A stretch of 64,000 nucleotides of DNA from Saccharomyces mikatae IFO 1815. Lineage: Eukaryota > Ascomycota > Saccharomycetes > Saccharomycetales > Saccharomycetaceae. Below are positions 60,246 to 64,000 of this stretch, piece by piece (position 1 is the first letter of the stretch; each line of letters starts with the position of its first letter). Location: positions 310,001-374,000 of the forward strand of contig NC_079267.1 in NCBI RefSeq assembly GCF_947241705.1. Direction: 5' to 3'. The position numbers and the translations under genes were made by a program. The notes beneath the pieces were generated by a model, which saw nothing but the letters and a program-made list of their open reading frames with translations, did no database searches and was not told the origin of the DNA.

Positions 60246-62024
60246 TCAATCGCGGTAGTGATCGAAAAATTCTTTATGGAAAGTTTCCCATTTCTTAATC
60301 CATTCGAGACCAGGTGCCAAAAATGTTGTCCTTAAATGATAAGTACCCGGTTCTTGACCAAATCCGGAACCAGGAACGGTACAGATACCAGTAGACTCTA
60401 ATAACTTCTTACAATAAAATTCATCTGGAGTTAGCTCTAAATGGCGAGCCTCTTGAACTGCCCTAAAAGGTAAGTCTATCTTGGGGAATAAGTACATGGC
60501 ACCTTGAGGCTTTTGACATTCAATGCCTTCTAAGGAGTTGAATGTCTTGTACAAGGTCATTGCTCTTGTAATTAACTTTTCGTGAATGGAGTTACGCTCT
60601 GCCTGGTCTGACTCAAATGATTCTTCACCTTCCAAGGGTGGACGAACCATCAAGTCAACCAAAGCCTGACCAGTGACGACAGGACACAACGAAATTGAGG
60701 CTAGTTTCAGAATAACTTGTCTCATTTCATGACTGAACCCGGTTAGTTCCATGTAGCCACCTCTTTGGCCACATTCACCGGAAACACCCTTAGAAGTTGA
60801 GTGCAAAGAAGCTAGCTGAACATTATCGAATTTACCTGGATGCTCTCTTTGCAAATGTCTCAAAATTTTTTTCATAGAATGGAACTTAGTGCCAGGAAAG
60901 ATGTTTTCCTGGTAAACTTCGTCAGCTATTACTACTGTACCGTATTTGGCTGCAACTTCAAATATCTGAGCTATCGATTCGGGTGATAAGACGGCACCGG
61001 TAGGATTACCTGGATTGATTACTACCAGTACTGTAGATTTGATTTCGTTTTCTATAGCCTCTTTGACGACAGTTTCAATTTCTTCTGGATTAGTTGACCA
61101 ACCTGAACTTTCGTCTAAATAATACGGTAGGGCTTGAGAATTGTTTAAGGCCAGAGTGGCAGTATATAACGGATATTGTGGGATGGGAATCAAGACACCT
61201 GTTTCCGGACCTCTACAAAATATGGATAACAAGTAATTAACAGCTGCCGATGCACCAGCAGTTAAGAAAATGTCCTCTGGATATGATATCTCACCTTCAT
61301 CTCTCTTTGTTATGAATTCAGCGACACTTCTCCTTATTCCTTCAACACCTTGGGAAGAAGAATAAGCACCAACAGAACCACCGATCTCCTCCATTAAGCT
61401 TTTTGCACGTTTAATTGCATCTAGCTTGAACAATTTTGAGTCAACTAATTGTTGCTCATTTTGATTCAATAGTTCTGGATATTGTAAGAGAGACAAGACC
61501 TGCCTGTAGTAAGTCAAAGGTTTTTGTTGTAGTTGCTGAGGATTACCAATATTAGCATTGATGATCTTATTGAACGGCAACGATTGAGGATCTTTCTCCA
61601 GTTGAGCTTTGAGTTCTTCAGCTCTCATTGGAATGGCACCTCTGACGGCATATTTAGCTTTCAAGACATTTTCATTTACGTCATCTAAAGTCAACTGTTC
61701 AGCAGGATAAAATTCATTATTCGAGGTTTTCAACGTATGATGTGGAAAGCGGTTCAAATGACGCAAGTCGTTCAGAGAAGACTGCCCAGATAGTGAACGT
61801 CTATGGTTTTGAGCAGCAATCCAGGAAGAGCTATGCCTCTGTAAGACTGGCCTAATTTTCCTGAAAGCTTTCAAATTTGTATTACTAGCTGAAGTGGTGA
61901 AGGGAGTAGAGATATGTGGCATTTTTTCTGCGCGTGAAGTGAGAGTTCTTATATGATACGACTTGATAGCCTGACTTATGGAGTTGCTCACTGTGAAATG
62001 GGTTTTGGCTGACAGATATGACAT
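60246..62024 (-). CDS. ALT1: alanine transaminase, mitochondrial
   Basis: From the ATG at 62024 (MSYLSAKTHFTVSNS) the protein has 592 residues, as in S. cerevisiae. The frame stays open for 51 more codons upstream, but that part is 5' flank. A long basic, serine-rich presequence (about 75-100 residues) precedes the fold-type I PLP enzyme: GAYSSSQGVEGIR, NPGNPTGAVLS, IADEVYQENIF and the PLP lysine in LHSTSKGVSGECGQRGGY. It interconverts alanine and 2-oxoglutarate with pyruvate and glutamate; the sister Alt2 is inactive in S. cerevisiae. Confidence 0.96.
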   Translation of the reverse strand: MSYLSAKTHFTVSNSISQAIKSYHIRTLTSRAEKMPHISTPFTTSASNTNLKAFRKIRPVLQRHSSSWIAAQNHRRSLSGQSSLNDLRHLNRFPHHTLKTSNNEFYPAEQLTLDDVNENVLKAKYAVRGAIPMRAEELKAQLEKDPQSLPFNKIINANIGNPQQLQQKPLTYYRQVLSLLQYPELLNQNEQQLVDSKLFKLDAIKRAKSLMEEIGGSVGAYSSSQGVEGIRRSVAEFITKRDEGEISYPEDIFLTAGASAAVNYLLSIFCRGPETGVLIPIPQYPLYTATLALNNSQALPYYLDESSGWSTNPEEIETVVKEAIENEIKSTVLVVINPGNPTGAVLSPESIAQIFEVAAKYGTVVIADEVYQENIFPGTKFHSMKKILRHLQREHPGKFDNVQLASLHSTSKGVSGECGQRGGYMELTGFSHEMRQVILKLASISLCPVVTGQALVDLMVRPPLEGEESFESDQAERNSIHEKLITRAMTLYKTFNSLEGIECQKPQGAMYLFPKIDLPFRAVQEARHLELTPDEFYCKKLLESTGICTVPGSGFGQEPGTYHLRTTFLAPGLEWIKKWETFHKEFFDHYRD

Positions 62025-62709
62025 CGTGGAGAGGAGAAAATAAAGGCTGGTCAATATATTTATATCTTTTAGTCGGAGTGTAGAGATAATTAAATGTGGG
62101 GGGAAAGGACAACGAAGATTTGTGTTCTCGAGAAACGTGTGACTGGTATGAACAACGAAAGCAATATAGCGAGACACAAGTAGTAATAGTGAAAGAACTT
62201 TTTCCTAATATGACACGCAGGTCACGATCGTTTACAAAGGGCGCAGGAAAGTCTAAATACGTCAACTGCAGTAGAAAAGGACAGTACGTGGAATTGTCTC
62301 AACGAATGGTCGAAAATTGCAAAGTTCTTGGTTTGGACCCCTTGAGAAGGAAAAAAAAATAAAGACGCAAGAATGAAAAAAAACTAATGGTAAAAAAGTT
62401 GATATCTGCAATGGAGAGCGATGCTTTATAAGACCTTGTTATGAAAGTGCTATGTGTTATATGTGTATTAAGTAGCCATAAGTATTCGGTAAACAAACAT
62501 ATGCATAAATGTATGTGGGGCAGCCCTTTGCTGTGCAATTCTTGCTTCTTTGTTCTTGGGTCGGGATTTGAGTAGCGACGACCATCTTCTGCAGAAGAAA
62601 GAGGGAAGGGCAAAGAGGGAAAGAAAGAGTGAGGCTTATCTTATCTTGAGAAATATGCCGCTTGCACATAAAAGGGAAAAGGAAGGTAAGTACGCAGGTG
62701 TAGTTTTGA
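62025..62709. other. ALT1-XDJ1 divergent promoter region
   Basis: This 685-base gap separates the divergent starts. A 50-codon basic open frame (ATG at 62210, end 62362) is present but not recognised. The XDJ1-side sequence carries mixed A and G tracts around 62600-62640. I found no RNA gene. Confidence 0.45.
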
Positions 62710-64000
62710 ATGAGTGGCAGTGACAGAAGATACCAGTTATACGATGTGTTGGGGGTGACAAGTGATGCGAGTGTGCAGGAGATTAAAACTGCTTATAGGA
62801 AGCTTGCCCTGAAACATCATCCGGATAAATACGTGGACCAGAACTCAAAGGAGGTAAATGAGATCAAATTCAAAGAGATTACTGCAGCTTATGAAATCTT
62901 GAGTGATCCAGAGAAGAAATCGCATTACGACTTGTATGGTGATGATTATGGTACTGCTGGTAGCACTGGTGCAGATGGATTTGGAGATGATGATTTTATG
63001 AATTTCTTTAATAATTTCTTCAACAGTGGGGACCATGAGGGAAATGATTTCCCCAGGGAGTACGATACGTATGAGGAGGATAAGTGTAAGAGCTCCAAAG
63101 ATATCGATATTGATATATTTTTGACTGTGAAAGACTTGTACATGGGCAAGAAGTTAAAGTTTGAGTTGAAAAGACAAATTGTATGCATGGTATGCCACGG
63201 CTCTGGTTGGAAACTGAAGAAGAAAATTCACGTCACACACGAAGTAGAATGTGAATCTTGCGGTGGAAAGGGCTCAAAGGAACGTCTCAAGAGATTTGGA
63301 CCAGGTTTGGTAGCGTCACAATGGGTGACATGTGAGAAATGTCATGGCAAAGGAAAGTACGTCAAAAGACCCAAGAACCCGAAGAATTTCTGTCCTGATT
63401 GTGCAGGAGTGGGGCTCCAGTCTAAGAAAGAAATCATCACAGTAAACGTGGCTCCAGGCCACCATTTTAACGATGTCATTACGATCAAGGGGATGGCCGA
63501 CGAAGAACTTGATAAGTCTGCATGTGGTGATTTAAAGTTCCATCTTGTCGAAAAACAAGAAAACCTGGAGCAGAAGCAGATCTTCTTGAAGAACTTTGAC
63601 GAAGGCAGCGCGGAAGATTTATATACAAGCGCTACTATATCACTAAGCGAGGCATTAACAGGGTTTGAGAAGTTTTTAACAAGAACGTTCGACGATAGGT
63701 TGTTGACATTGAGCATCAAGCCTGGGAGGGTGATAAGGCCTGGCGATGTTATTAAAATCACTAATGAAGGTTGGCCTATTATGGATGACCCCCGTGGTCA
63801 ACGCGGTGATTTGTATGTGTTTATTCATATAGAATTTCCACCAGATAATTGGTTCAATGAAAAATCAGAATTACTGGCAATAAAGACGATGCTGCCGTCG
63901 TCTTCATCTTGTACGTTCCAGACCACTGCAAATACTGGAGAAGACGACAGAAATCCGATTAACAACGAAACTATATCGAATTTCCAGATCATTAACATGG
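62710..64000 (+). CDS. XDJ1: Xdj1, class I Hsp40 co-chaperone (5' part)
   Basis: The frame from the ATG at 62710 ([16 protein letters not shown]) is open for 430 codons to the right edge; the S. cerevisiae protein has 459, so about 30 are missing. Parts seen: J domain with HPD at 37-39, a Gly/Asp/Phe-rich linker (about 78-115), the substrate-binding region, and four zinc motifs [24 protein letters not shown] and CPDCAGVG, then the C-terminal domain. Xdj1 is a DnaJ-type A protein that docks on the mitochondrial outer-membrane translocase and passes precursors to Hsp70. Confidence 0.95.
   Translation, partial: MSGSDRRYQLYDVLGVTSDASVQEIKTAYRKLALKHHPDKYVDQNSKEVNEIKFKEITAAYEILSDPEKKSHYDLYGDDYGTAGSTGADGFGDDDFMNFFNNFFNSGDHEGNDFPREYDTYEEDKCKSSKDIDIDIFLTVKDLYMGKKLKFELKRQIVCMVCHGSGWKLKKKIHVTHEVECESCGGKGSKERLKRFGPGLVASQWVTCEKCHGKGKYVKRPKNPKNFCPDCAGVGLQSKKEIITVNVAPGHHFNDVITIKGMADEELDKSACGDLKFHLVEKQENLEQKQIFLKNFDEGSAEDLYTSATISLSEALTGFEKFLTRTFDDRLLTLSIKPGRVIRPGDVIKITNEGWPIMDDPRGQRGDLYVFIHIEFPPDNWFNEKSELLAIKTMLPSSSSCTFQTTANTGEDDRNPINNETISNFQIINM

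Noticed and set aside
62025-62177. 51-codon in-frame extension upstream of ALT1
   Set aside because: The conserved protein starts at 62024 with a typical mitochondrial presequence; the added sequence lacks similarity and lies in the 5' flank.
1-64000. tRNA genes, snoRNAs, transposons and CRISPR-like repeats
   Set aside because: Reading the gaps for tRNA box B sequences, element ends and spaced direct repeats turned up nothing I could support. A covariance-model scan would be the decisive check.

Overview
The window is ordinary nuclear DNA of a budding yeast of the genus Saccharomyces, matching the left-centre part of chromosome XII. The gene order from MNL2 to XDJ1 is the YLR057W-YLR090W order of S. 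cerevisiae as I remember it. Most proteins have the same length as the S. cerevisiae ones, but they carry many substitutions, for example throughout GAL2 and SMC4, so I infer a related species rather than S. cerevisiae. I cannot name the species. GAL2 is single and intact, whereas S. uvarum and S. eubayanus are known for a tandem GAL2 pair, so those two are less likely.

Layout. 1-5.7 kb: the end of MNL2, then SHM2, REX2 and FRS1. 6-14.3 kb: RPL22A (spliced), BMT6, PER33, SND2, SPC3, PET309 and FYV7. 14.5-20.6 kb: MEF1, a decayed remnant where XYL2 should be, and RGR1. 20.8-31.2 kb: LAM6, RFU1, BUD20, RPL10, FMP25, BOS1 (spliced, with a first coding exon of one codon), SIC1 and EMP46. 31.2-33.9 kb: a long galactose-type promoter and GAL2. 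34.3-48.5 kb: SRL2, EMP70, RAX2, ARP6 and SMC4. 48.8-64 kb: CSF1, GAA1, ALT1 and the first 430 codons of XDJ1, which runs off the right edge.

The genes are housekeeping genes and do not form a linked system. Recurring themes are the secretory and ER pathway (MNL2, SND2, SPC3, BOS1, EMP46, EMP70, GAA1, PER33), ribosomes and translation (RPL22A, RPL10, FYV7, BMT6, BUD20, FRS1), mitochondria (MEF1, PET309, FMP25, ALT1), lipid transfer at membrane contacts (LAM6, CSF1) and chromosomes or cell cycle (SMC4, ARP6, SIC1). I saw no tRNA gene, transposon, LTR, CRISPR array or origin that I could support.

The best departures from the expected gene set are: XYL2 reduced to about 200 bases of broken 3' sequence between MEF1 and RGR1; three perfect CGG-N11-CCG Gal4 sites at GAL2, two of them overlapping; and a perfect PAC plus RRPE pair in front of RFU1, which is not a ribosome-assembly gene. 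I found no evidence for a wholly new biological system.
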